64,000 bases of DNA. Origin: Bog-756 sp963725275 (lineage in GTDB: Bacteria > Actinomycetota > Acidimicrobiia > Acidimicrobiales > RAAP-2). Location: the NCBI GenBank assembly GCA_963725275.1, contig CAVRXS010000003.1, forward strand, positions 62,001 to 126,000, given 5' to 3'. The position numbers were made by a program, and so were the translations under genes. The notes under the pieces are model-generated. The model searched no databases and was not told the DNA's origin. It worked only from the letters and a program-made list of their open reading frames with translations. Positions within the stretch are counted from its first letter, which is position 1. Every line of letters begins with the position of its first letter. This document shows positions 10,462-19,854 of the stretch, one piece after another.

Positions 10462-11370
10462 GTCCGGTTCCCGATCCAGAAGCAGACCAGCATCAGACCG
10501 CCCACGCCGAGGAGCAGGCCGACGAAGCCCTCCCCGACCGGGCCGATCCCGCCGAGGCCGAACCCCCCGGGGTTGGCCGGGTGCTGGATGCACGCGGGTG
10601 ACGTAGGCGGTGATGTCCCGTGCCTCGGCGTCGGTGATGTTGCCAGGCCCGAAGTGGGGCATGTTGCCGGGACCCGACCGGATGGCCTCGACCACCTGGG
10701 TCGGAGTGGCCAGATGGAGGCTCGGGGCGAAGGCCCCCTCGGCGAGCGCGTCCCCTGCACCGGTGATGGTGTGGCAGGCCGCGCAGTTGAGGGTGAAGAG
10801 GGTGTTGCCGGCCTCGAGGTCGGCGGTGGCGGTGTTGACGATCGGCACCTGGGTGCCAACGCCGGGAGTCAGCGACTGCACCCATGCGGCGATCTCGAGG
10901 GTCTGGAGGCGGTTGAATCGGGGCGGCTTGCGGACCGGCTCGGTACTTGCGTTGGCCAGCGGCATCCGGCCGGTGGAGACCCAGAAGTCGACGGTTCCGG
11001 CGCCCAGCCCCTGCAGGTTGGGCGCCACACCGGTACTGCCGTTGGCCTCGCGACCGTGACAGCTCGAGCAGTTGGACGCGAACAGGGCCTGGCCCGGGGC
11101 GATGAAGGAGGCAGGCAGGTTGACGTAGGTGAGGCCCGTCTGGTTCGAGGGGGCGGCGTAGTGGATGGTGGCCGAGGCGCTCGGCGCCTTGGCGGACGTC
11201 GTGACCGCCCGGGCCGCTCCCGGCGAGAAGGCGAGCAGACCGACCATGGCGACGCAGCCGAGCAGGGCCGCCGGCGCCAGGAGCCGGGGCTTCCAGAGTC
11301 GACCGAGCCGGCCAGGCCGTCGGTTCTCCGGCAGGGCCCGGGGCGCTCGCGTTCGGTGACGAACAGGCAT
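10458..11370 (-). CDS. qcrC: Diheme cytochrome c subunit of the bcc complex (apparent frameshift)
   Basis: QcrC links the Rieske protein to CuA of the oxidase. Two heme c sites are clear: CSSCH (101-105) with a Met ligand in GRMPLA, and CAACH (196-200) with GNMPHF. An N-terminal signal/anchor lies near 31-53. After TAYVTRV (~residue 260) the frame breaks near 10586-10593, and the family C-terminus (QHPANPGGFGLGG, then a membrane anchor ending FWIGNRT) is in another frame. It ends exactly in an ATGA overlap with qcrA. Adding two bases (for example GTGCAT to GTGCGCAT) or removing one restores ~304 residues. Since the gene is normally essential, an assembly error is likelier than loss. Confidence 0.88.
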
Positions 11371-11981
11371 TACTTGAGGAGGAAGAGGCAGCTGTAGAGG
11401 CCGATCCAGACGACATCCACGAAGTGCCAGTAGTAGCTCACACCCTGGAACACCGCGGTCTCGCCCGGATCACCCTTCGGACCCTTGAGGCGGGCGAGCA
11501 GGAAGACCATGGCCGCCAACCCGAGGAAGACGTGCAGCCCGTGGACTCCGGACATGATGTAGAAGAGCGACCCGTATGCGGTGTGGGTGGGGTCGGTGGC
11601 CGGATTGTGGGAGAGCGTGATCCACTCGTAGAACTGGTTGGCCACGAACAGGCCACCGAGGACGATCGTGGCCCACACCCAGATCTTGGCGCTCCTGCGT
11701 TCGCCCTTCTCCTGGTCGAAGACGGCCTTCTGCATGGTGAAGCTCGACGACACCAGGATGAGGGTGAAGAAGCCGGCCCGGAGCGTGTCGAGGTGGGTGC
11801 CGGTCGGCGGCCAGACCGATGCGTGCGCACGGATGGTGAAGAAGGCGGCGAACAGCGAGCTGAAGAACATCACCTCCGACCCGAGCCAGATGATGACGCC
11901 CACGGCCAGCATCGAGGGCCTGTCAGGGCGGTGGCGGGTGGGCCTGGCGATGCCCGGATCGGCGGCGAGGGCCTGGGTCAC
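11370..11981 (-). CDS. ctaE: Cytochrome c oxidase subunit III
   Basis: The 203 residues carry five membrane helices, the short actinobacterial form of subunit III. Signature parts are WLGSEVMFFSSLFAAFF (first helix with Glu), LTLILVSSSFTMQKA, FVANQFYEW, IMSGVHGLHVFLG, and the final YYWHFVDVVWIGLY. The subunit stabilises the proton-uptake path of CtaD. Starting from GTG, it heads the minus-strand set ctaE-qcrC-qcrA-qcrB, and its TAA overlaps the qcrC ATG. A TAAAAC hexamer ends about 7 bases before the GTG, so a leaderless transcript is possible. Confidence 0.94.
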   Translation of the reverse strand: MTQALAADPGIARPTRHRPDRPSMLAVGVIIWLGSEVMFFSSLFAAFFTIRAHASVWPPTGTHLDTLRAGFFTLILVSSSFTMQKAVFDQEKGERRSAKIWVWATIVLGGLFVANQFYEWITLSHNPATDPTHTAYGSLFYIMSGVHGLHVFLGLAAMVFLLARLKGPKGDPGETAVFQGVSYYWHFVDVVWIGLYSCLFLLK

Positions 11982-12068
11982 GGAGGAAGTTTTACTCCAT
12001 GGGGCGCTCGGAGGGCCAACTCAGGCCACCGGGTCGGGAGCCGCCGTTCCGGGGTGTTCGAACGGTCC

Positions 12069-14361
12069 TCAACCAGGTGCGGCGAGGGCGGCGGGTGGCG
12101 GGGTGAGGGAGACCACCGTGAGCCGCCGGGTGGGCCGGGTGAGCGCGACATAGAGGGTCCGCAGACCCCGGGAGGTCTCCCCTGCGATCGTCGATGGCTC
12201 GACGACCACCACCGAGTCGAACTCGAGTCCGTTGGCCGACTCGGCCGCGAGGAGCACCAGGGGCTCGGACAGGCCGCCCCTGCGCATGTCCCGCGCGTCG
12301 ACCACCGGCACCCCGGCCTCGGCCAGGGCCGCCGACAGCGGGGAGAGCAGCGTCTCGGGTGCCACGATGGCCACCCGCCCGGGTCGGACGGCGTCCACCT
12401 CGGCGGCCGCGACGTCTGCCACCGTACGGGTCAGATCGGCGAGACCGGGATCACCGTCGTCGGAACGGACCTGCAGCATCGTCGGGTCGACCCCGGAGCG
12501 GCGGACCGGTTGGGGAGGTGTGAGGTCGGGTGCGGCGACCGCGAGGACCCGGCCGGCGACCGCCAGCACCTCGGCGGGCGTCCGGTAGCTCACGGTCAGC
12601 TCCGCCGTGCGGGACGGACGCCGGTTGGGGAGGTGCTCGACGATGTCCCCCCACGAGGTCGGGGCCCAGGGTGCGGTCGCCTGGGCGATGTCACCGACCA
12701 CGGTCATCGAGCCGGAGAGCGAGCGGCGTGTCAGCATCCGCAGCTGCATCGGCGAGAGGTCCTGGACCTCGTCGACCACGATGTGGCCGTACTTGCGCAC
12801 CCCGTCGTCGCCACCCCCCGAGCGCGGACCGAGCAGGTGCCGGGCCTCGTCGACCAGCGCGGCGTCCGCCGGCGTCCAGGCGACCGCGTCGAAGGAGGCC
12901 GAGCGGGGACGCCTGAGGAGGGCCTGCTCCTCGGGTGACAGGATCCCCCTGGCTGCCGCCGCGATGAGCGGCGGTGCCCCGAAGAGATCGTGGAGCAGCT
13001 CGTGGGGCGAGAGGCGCGGCCACATCCGGTCGAGGGCCTCGGCCAGCTCCGGCACCCGGCGAACCTTGCGCGAGAAGTCCTCGAAGTCGAACTCGTCGTC
13101 CTCGAGCTCGGAGAGATCGTCCTCCGCGGCGAAGGCGGTGACCGCCGATGGGGTTCCCATGCCGAGTTGCTGCTGGGTCTGGCGGGCCCGCTCGGCGAGC
13201 ACCTGGGCCACCGACTGCTCGACCAGGCGGCGGCGCGCGTTGTGGCTCCCGGGTCGCCGGGACACCGAGTCGACGATCCGGCGGGTCTCCTCGGCGGGCA
13301 GACGGAGGAGCGAGCGCGCCGTAGGGGACCGAGACGTCCTCGGCCAAGCGCCGTTGGCGCGTCCGTACGGCGCGCGCCACCACCCTGGCCATCCGGGCGT
13401 CACCCTTCAGACGCGCGACGTCGGCCGGGCCGTTCTCGCGGACCCTGACCTCGGGGACGAGGCCGGCCACCGTCGAGAGGGTGACCCCGGTCTCGCCCAG
13501 CGAGGGGAGGACCTGCTCGATGTAGCGGAGGAAGAGCGGGTTGGGACCGACCACCAGCACGCCCTGCCGCTCGAGCGGGAACCGGTGGGTGTAGAGCAGA
13601 TAGGCGGCACGGTGGAGGGCAACGGCCGTCTTGCCGGTGCCGGGGCCGCCCTGCACGACCAGCACCCCGCCGAGCGGGGCACGGATGATCTCGTCCTGCT
13701 CGCGCTGGATCGTGGAGACGATGTCGGTCATCCGGCCGGTCCGGGCACGGTCGAGGGCGGCGAGGAGGGCGGCTGGACCGCCGATGGGCAGGTCGCCGAC
13801 GATGAGCTCGCCCGATGTGGCCTCCCCCCCGGGGACGCGCACCCGCTCTTCGATGAGCTCGACACCGTCTTCGGGCAGGGCGAACCGCTCGTCCTCGACC
13901 CCCACGACCTGGCGGCCCTGGAGGGCGAGGTGGCGGCGGAGGACGAGTCCCTGGGGGTCGCGACCGGTGGCCCGGTAGAAGGGCTCGGCAACCGGGGCCC
14001 GCCAGTCGACGACGAGCGGCTCGTGGTCTGCTCCGTGGACGGCCAGTCGACCGATGTGGAAGGTCTCGGTGTCCGAGACCCCGTGCGCGCCGTTGGTGGC
14101 CGCGGTGGGCCGGTCGCCCGCGCCGGCGGCCAGCCGGTCGATCCGCCCGAAGGTGAGTGCCTGGTCCCCGATGTCCAGCTGCTCGAGCCGGGCCAGGCTG
14201 GTGCGCACGATGACGTCCCGCTCGGTCCGGGACTGGAAGGTGCCGCCCTTGCCCAGGTCGAGCACGCCCTCGAGCATCGAATTGGCATCCCCGCGCATGG
14301 CGTCGAGCCGCGCGTAGGCGAGGTCGACGAACGCCTGCTCGGCCTCCAGCTCCGATGCCAC
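12069..14361 (-). CDS. helD: HelD-type RNA-polymerase-associated helicase (apparent frameshift)
   Basis: Superfamily-1 HelD proteins clear stalled RNA polymerase. The N-terminal part shows the HelD secondary-channel arm region, VVDWRAPVAEPFYRA, and Walker A GGPGTGKT at ~238-245. After RRLAEDVSVPY the frame breaks near 13314-13320. The next frame holds the rest: ARSLLRLPAEE, an acidic stretch EDDEFDFEDF, Walker B VVDEVQDLS, VSYRTPAEVL and VALTRPTRRL. One base removed or one GC added in the GGCGCGCTC tract gives ~764 residues, the normal size. The GTG start has AGGAGG 8 bases upstream. It is divergent from the heme operon. Confidence 0.88.
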
Positions 14362-14491
14362 CCCCCACCTCCTGTCGTCCCGTGCCCGCCCCGCACGGCC
14401 CTCGCACGGCCCAGGGGAACCCTCGATTGTATGCCCCGTCGCGACGTCGTGCCGCGGCCGCCGGGCGCCGGGTCCGGCGATCCTGCTCTCC

Positions 14492-14497
14492 TAGACT
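14492..14497 (+). promoter_or_regulatory. Putative -10 element for the heme operon
   Basis: TAGACT matches TAnnnT and lies 6 bases upstream of an ATG (14504), suggesting a transcript that begins at that ATG. No clear -35 box or ribosome-binding site is visible. Confidence 0.35.
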
Positions 14498-14503
14498 CCT
14501 GTT

Positions 14504-14557
14504 ATGGCCATCCCACCGACGATCGTGCCGGCGGGAGCGCCGGGCTCCCGGCCGTGA
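14504..14557 (+). CDS. Possible 17-codon leader peptide ahead of hemE
   Basis: An ATG directly after a -10-like hexamer opens a 17-codon frame (MAIPPTIVPAGAPGSRP) that stops 7 bases before the hemE GTG. If the transcript is leaderless, ribosomes would load here first and reach hemE by re-initiation. It could also be chance, since short frames are common in GC-rich DNA. Confidence 0.2.
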   Translation: MAIPPTIVPAGAPGSRP

Positions 14558-14564
14558 CCAGACC

Positions 14565-15645
14565 GTGACCGGGGGCCTGCCCGCGACGGACCGATTCGAG
14601 GACGCGCCCTTCATCCGGGCCTGCCGCGGCCAGCCGGTCCCCCACGTGCCGGTCTGGTTCATGCGCCAGGCCGGCAGGTCGCTGCCCGAGTACCGCGCCG
14701 CCCGGGGCCCGGGCAGCATCCTCGAGGCGATCGCCCGTCCCGACCTGGTGGCGGAGCTCACCCTGCAGCCGGTCGAGCGGTACGGCACGGACGCCGCCAT
14801 CTTCTTCTCCGACATCGTGGTACCGGCCGCCGCGGTCGGGTTCGGCGTCGACGTGGCCCCCGGGACCGGTCCGGTGGTAGCCGAGCCCTTCCGCTCGAAG
14901 GAGGACCTCGCAGCGCCTGCGCCCGCTCGAGCCCGCGCTCGACACCCCCTACGTCACCGAAGCGGTCGGGCTGGCGGCCTCGTCGCTCGAGGTGCCACTC
15001 ATCGGGTTCGCCGGCGGGCCGTTCACCGTCGCGAGCTACCTGGTCGAGGGCGGCCCGTCGAAGAACTTCACCCGGATCAAGGCGCTCATGCACGGTGAGC
15101 CTGTCCTCTGGCACGAGCTCGCCGAACGGCTCACCGACATGGCCGTTGCCTCGCTGCGCTCACAGCTCGACGCGGGCGCCGCCGCGGTCCAGGTCTTCGA
15201 CAGCTGGGCGGGCATCCTCACCCCACGTCATTATGCGGAGCTGGTTCTGCCGGCCACCCGCCGGCTCTTCGCCGAGCTCGCGGCCTCCCACCCCGGCGCC
15301 CCGACCATCCTCTTCGGGGTCGGGACGGGCGAACTGCTCGGGCTCATGGGTGGCGCCGGGGCATCGGTGGTGGGCGTCGACTGGCGGGTCCCGCTCGACG
15401 AGGCCCGGCTCCGGGTGGGACCGGGGACAGCCGTCCAGGGCAACCTCGACCCCGCACTCTGCCTGGGCAGCTGGGAGGTGGCCGCGGCCGAGACCCGCGA
15501 AGTCCTCGCACGGGCCGGCACCGCTCCGGGGCACATCTTCAACCTCGGTCACGGTGTGCTGCCCGAGACGGACCCGTCGATCCTCGAGCGCGTGGTCACC
15601 CTGGTCCACGCCGAAGGGCGGGCGGGCGTGGAGCGCGCCGCGTGA
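14565..15645 (+). CDS. hemE: Uroporphyrinogen decarboxylase (apparent frameshift)
   Basis: HemE removes four carboxyl groups from uroporphyrinogen III to give coproporphyrinogen III. The first frame holds the active-site start VPVWFMRQAGRSLPEYR and the catalytic-Asp region AAIFFSDIVVP. Near 14909-14917 the frame breaks; the second frame continues with LDTPYVTEAVG, LIGFAGGPFTVASYLVEGG, VQVFDSWAG and NLGHGVLPETDP. Removing one base, or adding GC in the GCAGCGCC tract, rejoins it to ~360 residues, the usual size. The GTG start follows no strong ribosome-binding site. Its stop overlaps the hemH start. Confidence 0.9.
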
Positions 15646-16604
15646 CCGGACAGGCGGAGCGGCCGGTCGGGGTGCTGGTCATGGCCCACGGGACACCGGA
15701 CACACCCGCGGGGATCGAGTCCTTCTACACCTCCATCCGCGGTGGTCGAGCCCCGACCCCCGAGCTCCTCGACGAGCTGGTCGGCCGGTACGCGGCCATC
15801 GGCGGGGTCTCTCCGCTCACCCGTCGGACCTGCGACCAGGTCGAGGGCCTGGCCGCCGCGCTCGAGCGCACGGATCCGGGCCGCGTCCTGGTCCGCTTCG
15901 GAGCAAAGCACGTACGGCCGAGCATCGAGGACGGTGTGGCCGAGCTTGTCGCCTCCGGGGTCGAGCGGGTGGTCGGGATCGTGCTCACCCCGCACCAGTC
16001 GTCGCTCGGCTCAGGCGCGTACTTCCGGCGAGCCGGCGAGGCCATCGCCGCTTCGTCACGACCACCCGAGCTCATCGTGATCCCGTCCTGGCATCGCGCC
16101 GCCGTCTTCCCGCACCTGCTGGCCGCTCGCACGCGCGCCGTGCTCGACGGCCTCGACCTCACGGTGCGAACACGCACCGCCGTGTTCTTCACCGCGCACA
16201 GCCTCCCCGAGCGGGCGATCACGTCAGGCGACCCCTACCCCGACCAGGTGCGCGAGTCGGGGTCCGACGTGGCACTGCTGCTCGGTCTGGACGCCGACCC
16301 CACGACGACCTGGGGGGTGGCCTTCCAGAGCGCCGGGCGGACGGCCGACCGGTGGATCGGGCCCGACTTGCTGGCCGAGATCGACAGGGTCGCCGACGAG
16401 GGGGCCACGGCGGCGGTGGTCTGCCCGGTCGGCTTCGTCTCGGACCACCTCGAGGTCCTCTACGACCTCGACATCGAGGCCCGGGACCGTGCCCGTTCGG
16501 CCGGGATCGCGTTCGCCAGGACCGCCTCCCTCAACGACGACCCCGCCTTTCTGGAGATGCTCGCCGGCGTGGTGCGAGACGCCGTGCCGGCCGACGTCCG
16601 TTGA
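15642..16604 (+). CDS. hemH: Ferrochelatase (coproporphyrin type likely)
   Basis: This 320-residue protein inserts ferrous iron into a porphyrin. Key residues are H186 in FTAHSLPERAI and E271 in VSDHLEVLYDLD, matching the iron-handling His/Glu pair of the family. It also has the N-terminal VMAHGTPDTP and GGVSPLT. In actinobacteria this enzyme normally acts on coproporphyrin III (CpfC), with ChdC/HemQ finishing heme; that substrate is known for the lineage, not visible here, and no hemQ is in the window. GTGA overlap with hemE and TTGA overlap with hemG show coupling. Confidence 0.93.
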   Translation: MTGQAERPVGVLVMAHGTPDTPAGIESFYTSIRGGRAPTPELLDELVGRYAAIGGVSPLTRRTCDQVEGLAAALERTDPGRVLVRFGAKHVRPSIEDGVAELVASGVERVVGIVLTPHQSSLGSGAYFRRAGEAIAASSRPPELIVIPSWHRAAVFPHLLAARTRAVLDGLDLTVRTRTAVFFTAHSLPERAITSGDPYPDQVRESGSDVALLLGLDADPTTTWGVAFQSAGRTADRWIGPDLLAEIDRVADEGATAAVVCPVGFVSDHLEVLYDLDIEARDRARSAGIAFARTASLNDDPAFLEMLAGVVRDAVPADVR

Positions 16605-18118
16605 CCCCCTCCCGGCGCGACGGACCGCAGGTGGTGGCCGTCGTGGGCGGCGGCATCGCCGGCCTGGCCGCGGCCTGGGAGCTGGTCCGGGACGGCCCGG
16701 GGGGCCGGCGACCCGAGGTCCACCTGCTCGAGGCCGGCGGCAGGTGGGGCGGCAAGCTGCACGCGACCGACTTCGCCGGGCGCACTGTCGACGTCGCTGC
16801 GGACGCCTTCCTGGCGCGGCGTCCCGAGGCCACCGAGCTGGTCGGCGAGCTCGGGATCACCGACCGGCTGGTCGCGGTCGGAGCGGAGGGTGCCGACCTC
16901 TGGGTGCGGGGACGTCTCCGGCCGATGCCCGAGGGCCAGGTCCTGGGCGTCCCCACACGGTGGTGGCCACTGGCACGGTCCGGCATCCTCTCGGCCGGCG
17001 GTGCGGCGCGCGCCGGGCTCGACCTGGTCCGCCCCCACCGGGCGATCCGGGGGATCTCCGGTGATCGCGCTGTGGGGGAGATCGTGCGCGCCCGGCTCGG
17101 ATCCGAGGTCGTCGAGCGGCTGACCGACCCGCTCGTCGGGGGGATCCACGCCGGCGGTGTCGACGAGCTCAGCGCCGCGGCGACATCCCCGCTCCTCCTG
17201 GCAGCAGACTGCCAGCCGGGCAGCCTCATGCGGCGGCTCGGCAGGTCCCGGTCCGCGGCGCTGGCCACGGTTGCCGATCCGGCCACAGCCGCCACGCCCC
17301 TCTTCTGGTCACTGGATGGCGGCACCGCACGACTGGCGGCGGAGCTGGTCGACGCACTGGCCGCGCGGGGTGTCGCGCTCGACACCCGGGCGCGGGTGGG
17401 TTCCCTCGAACGTGCACGGGCCGGCCCGGACGGACGGCCGAACTGGGAGCTCACCCTGGGCGACGACCGCTCCGTCCTCGCCGCCGACGGGGTGGTCCTG
17501 GCCGTGCCCGCCGGAGAGGCGGCCGGACTGCTCTCCGCGCACGTCCCGCTCGCGGCCGGACTGCTCGACGGCATCGAGTACTCGTCGGTGGCGGTGATCA
17601 CGCTGACGGTGCCGAGTGCCGCCATCGGAGCCACCCTCCACGGCACCGGGTTCCTGGTCCCCCGGACCTCGACCGTGACCATAGGGCCGGCGCTCATCAC
17701 CGGCTGCACCTATCTCGGGCGCAAGTGGCCGCAACTCGCCCGGCCTGGTGAAGAGCTCATCCGGCTCTCGGTCGGACGGCGCGGCGACCTCCGGGCAGAG
17801 GCACTCGACGACGCGGAGCTCACCGCGGCCGCGTTCGCCGAGCTGGCCCGCATCCTGAACATCTCGGGAGGCCCGGCCGAGTGGATGGTCACCCGCTGGG
17901 AGCAGGCCTTCCCCCAGTACCCGGTCGGGCACCTTCTGCGGGTGGCCCAGATCGAACGCTCGGTGGCCGAGCTGCCCGGCCTGGCCGTGGCCGGCGCCCC
18001 GTACCGCGGGGTGGGGATCCCGGCGTGCATCGCGAGTGGGCGGGCGGCGGCTGCGGCGGTGCTCGACTCGCTCGGCCGGCGGGCGGCGCCCTCCGGCACG
18101 CGCGCCGACCGGGGATGA
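16601..18118 (+). CDS. hemG: Protoporphyrinogen/coproporphyrinogen oxidase (HemG/HemY type)
   Basis: The 505-residue FAD enzyme has the dinucleotide-binding motif VVGGGIAGLAAAWEL at residues ~13-27, followed by LLEAGGRWGGKL. Near the C-terminus it has the second FAD contact, GLAVAGAPYRGVGIPACI. The HemY-type oxygen-dependent oxidase makes coproporphyrin III in actinobacteria (CgoX). The start is a TTG overlapping the hemH stop; the only longer frame would run through hemE/hemH in a wrong frame. It sits third in hemE-hemH-hemG-lnt and its stop overlaps the lnt start. Confidence 0.9.
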   Translation: MTPSRRDGPQVVAVVGGGIAGLAAAWELVRDGPGGRRPEVHLLEAGGRWGGKLHATDFAGRTVDVAADAFLARRPEATELVGELGITDRLVAVGAEGADLWVRGRLRPMPEGQVLGVPTRWWPLARSGILSAGGAARAGLDLVRPHRAIRGISGDRAVGEIVRARLGSEVVERLTDPLVGGIHAGGVDELSAAATSPLLLAADCQPGSLMRRLGRSRSAALATVADPATAATPLFWSLDGGTARLAAELVDALAARGVALDTRARVGSLERARAGPDGRPNWELTLGDDRSVLAADGVVLAVPAGEAAGLLSAHVPLAAGLLDGIEYSSVAVITLTVPSAAIGATLHGTGFLVPRTSTVTIGPALITGCTYLGRKWPQLARPGEELIRLSVGRRGDLRAEALDDAELTAAAFAELARILNISGGPAEWMVTRWEQAFPQYPVGHLLRVAQIERSVAELPGLAVAGAPYRGVGIPACIASGRAAAAAVLDSLGRRAAPSGTRADRG

Positions 18119-19854
18119 ACCAGGCTCCGCCGGCGACCGGAGTACCCGTGGGAGGGACCGGCGGGGAGGTCACGTCGCGGCCGTCGTGGCGCCCGTCACG
18201 GGTCTGGATGACCAACCGGCGGACGTGGACGGTCACCCCGCGTCGCGGTCGGGTCGCTGCCCCGGCACTCGCCTCGGGGGTCGGGCTCGCCCTCTCGCTG
18301 CCCCCGTGGGGGTGGTGGATCCTGGCGTTCCCTGCCGCCGGACTGCTCTGGTGGCGGCTCGGCGGCCTCCGTCCCCGCACCCGGGTGTGGGCCGGCTGGC
18401 TGGCGGGGCTCGGCTGCTACGTGCCGGGACTCATGTGGGTCCGTTCGTTCACCCTCCCCGGGGCCGTCGTGCTGATCGCGCTCGAGGCGGGCTTCGTGGC
18501 CATGGCCTGCCTGGCGGTCCCGGCCGGGCCGGTCGCGGCGCGCGCCCTCGCCTTCCCGTCGGCGATGACCCTCGCCGAGGCGGCACGACAGACCTGGCCG
18601 TTCGGTGGGCTCCCCATCGGGGGCGTCTTCCTCGGCCAGGCCGACGGGCCGTTCCTGGGTGTGGCCCGGATCGGTGGCCCCCTCGTCCTGACCTTCGCCG
18701 TCTACCTCGGAGGCGTCGGTCTCGGCGCCCTCGGTTCGGCGGCCGCCCGTACGCTGCGGGACCGGCGACGGGCCCGCGCATTCTCGCGGGCCGACGGCGA
18801 GAACGGGACGCTCCCCGCTCCTGAAGACGGTTCGCGCTCGAGCGCGTTGCGGGACGCGGTCGCCGGCCACGGCGCCACCGCCCTCGTCGGCGCACTCGCA
18901 CTCGCCCTGCTCTGCACGCTCGGCGTCGCGGCCGACCACTCCCCCGACGGCGGCCACTCGGTCGGGGTCATCACCGCGGCGGCGGTCCAGGGGGGTGGTG
19001 CGCGCGGCTTCCGCAAGTCCGAGGTCGACCAGGCACGCGTGTTGGCCGCCCAGGTTGCAGCGACCGACGAGCTCGAATCCGCTCACCATCGCACCGCCCC
19101 GCGTCTGGTGCTCTGGCCCGAGGACGTGGTCTCGCTCGACGTCCCCCTCGCCGACTCACCCGAGGAGTCCGCCCTCGGCGACCTCGCCCGTCGCCTCGGG
19201 TCGACCCTGGTGGTCGGGGTGACCGAGACGATCTCGGCGACCGCCTTCCGCAACGAGGCCGTGGCGTTCGGGCCCGACGGCGCGCTGGTCGATCGGTACG
19301 AGAAGGTCCACCGTGTCCCCTTCGGCGAGTACGTCCCGTTCCGGAGCTTCTTCGCCCACCTGGGCAACCTCTCGTCGGTGCCGCTCGACGCGGTGCCAGG
19401 CACCGGGACCGGGCTGCTGACCACACCGGCCGGGCCCCTCGGGACCATGATCTCCTACGAGGTCTTCTACGCGGATCGCGGCCGCGCCTCGGTGTCGGCC
19501 GGCGCCCAGGTGCTGATCGTCCCCACCAACACCTCGTCGTACGCGAGCGCCCAGGTGCCCACCCAGGAGGTGGCGGCCGCCGAGGTCCAGGCAGTGACCC
19601 AGGGCCGCGACCTGCTCCAGGCCGCACCCACCGGGTACAGCGCGGTGATCACCAACCGCGGCACCCTGCTCCGTCGCTCGGTGCTCGGCGCCCGCCAGGT
19701 GATCACGGCGGTCCTCGACCGGCGGGACGGGCTCACCCTGTTCGTGCGCTTCGGGGACACGCCCGTCCTCATCGTCGCGTTGGTCGGCCTCGCATGCGGG
19801 TGGTGGATCGCCGGCCGTCGCGAGCGTCCCGGGCGGGGCGGTCCCTATTCGTAG
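18115..19854 (+). CDS. lnt: Apolipoprotein N-acyltransferase homolog with Ser at the catalytic Cys position
   Basis: Lnt adds the third acyl chain to lipoproteins. The 579-residue protein has ~6 N-terminal membrane helices, an external nitrilase-fold domain and a final helix. The nitrilase triad aligns as E336 (LWPEDVV), K397 (RYEKVHRVPFGEYVPFR) and, where a Cys is expected, S447 in TMISYEVFY. The Ser codon is TCC at 19453-19455. The fold looks intact, so the protein may be inactive as an acyltransferase, use another chemistry, or do another job. ATGA overlap ties it to hemG. The 3' end overlaps the convergent HAD gene by 10 bases. Confidence 0.78.
   Translation: MNQAPPATGVPVGGTGGEVTSRPSWRPSRVWMTNRRTWTVTPRRGRVAAPALASGVGLALSLPPWGWWILAFPAAGLLWWRLGGLRPRTRVWAGWLAGLGCYVPGLMWVRSFTLPGAVVLIALEAGFVAMACLAVPAGPVAARALAFPSAMTLAEAARQTWPFGGLPIGGVFLGQADGPFLGVARIGGPLVLTFAVYLGGVGLGALGSAAARTLRDRRRARAFSRADGENGTLPAPEDGSRSSALRDAVAGHGATALVGALALALLCTLGVAADHSPDGGHSVGVITAAAVQGGGARGFRKSEVDQARVLAAQVAATDELESAHHRTAPRLVLWPEDVVSLDVPLADSPEESALGDLARRLGSTLVVGVTETISATAFRNEAVAFGPDGALVDRYEKVHRVPFGEYVPFRSFFAHLGNLSSVPLDAVPGTGTGLLTTPAGPLGTMISYEVFYADRGRASVSAGAQVLIVPTNTSSYASAQVPTQEVAAAEVQAVTQGRDLLQAAPTGYSAVITNRGTLLRRSVLGARQVITAVLDRRDGLTLFVRFGDTPVLIVALVGLACGWWIAGRRERPGRGGPYS

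Noticed and set aside
9499..11370. A genuine QcrC-QcrA fusion gene
   Set aside because: The linker is Arg/Pro-rich nonsense, the proper QcrC anchor is intact in the adjacent frame and ends precisely at the qcrA start, so the fusion arises only from the frameshift.
13314..13320. Programmed ribosomal frameshifting as the cause of the broken genes
   Set aside because: No slippery heptamer or downstream structure is shared, the affected genes are unrelated, and the shift sites are ordinary CG tracts. An artefact explains them more simply.
15095..16600. Very long open frame preceding hemG (over 1000 residues if read with it)
   Set aside because: Upstream of 16601 it is Arg/Ser/Pro-rich and antiparallel in sense to nothing known; hemE and hemH fill the same DNA in other frames. 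Only the part from the TTG at 16601 is hemG.
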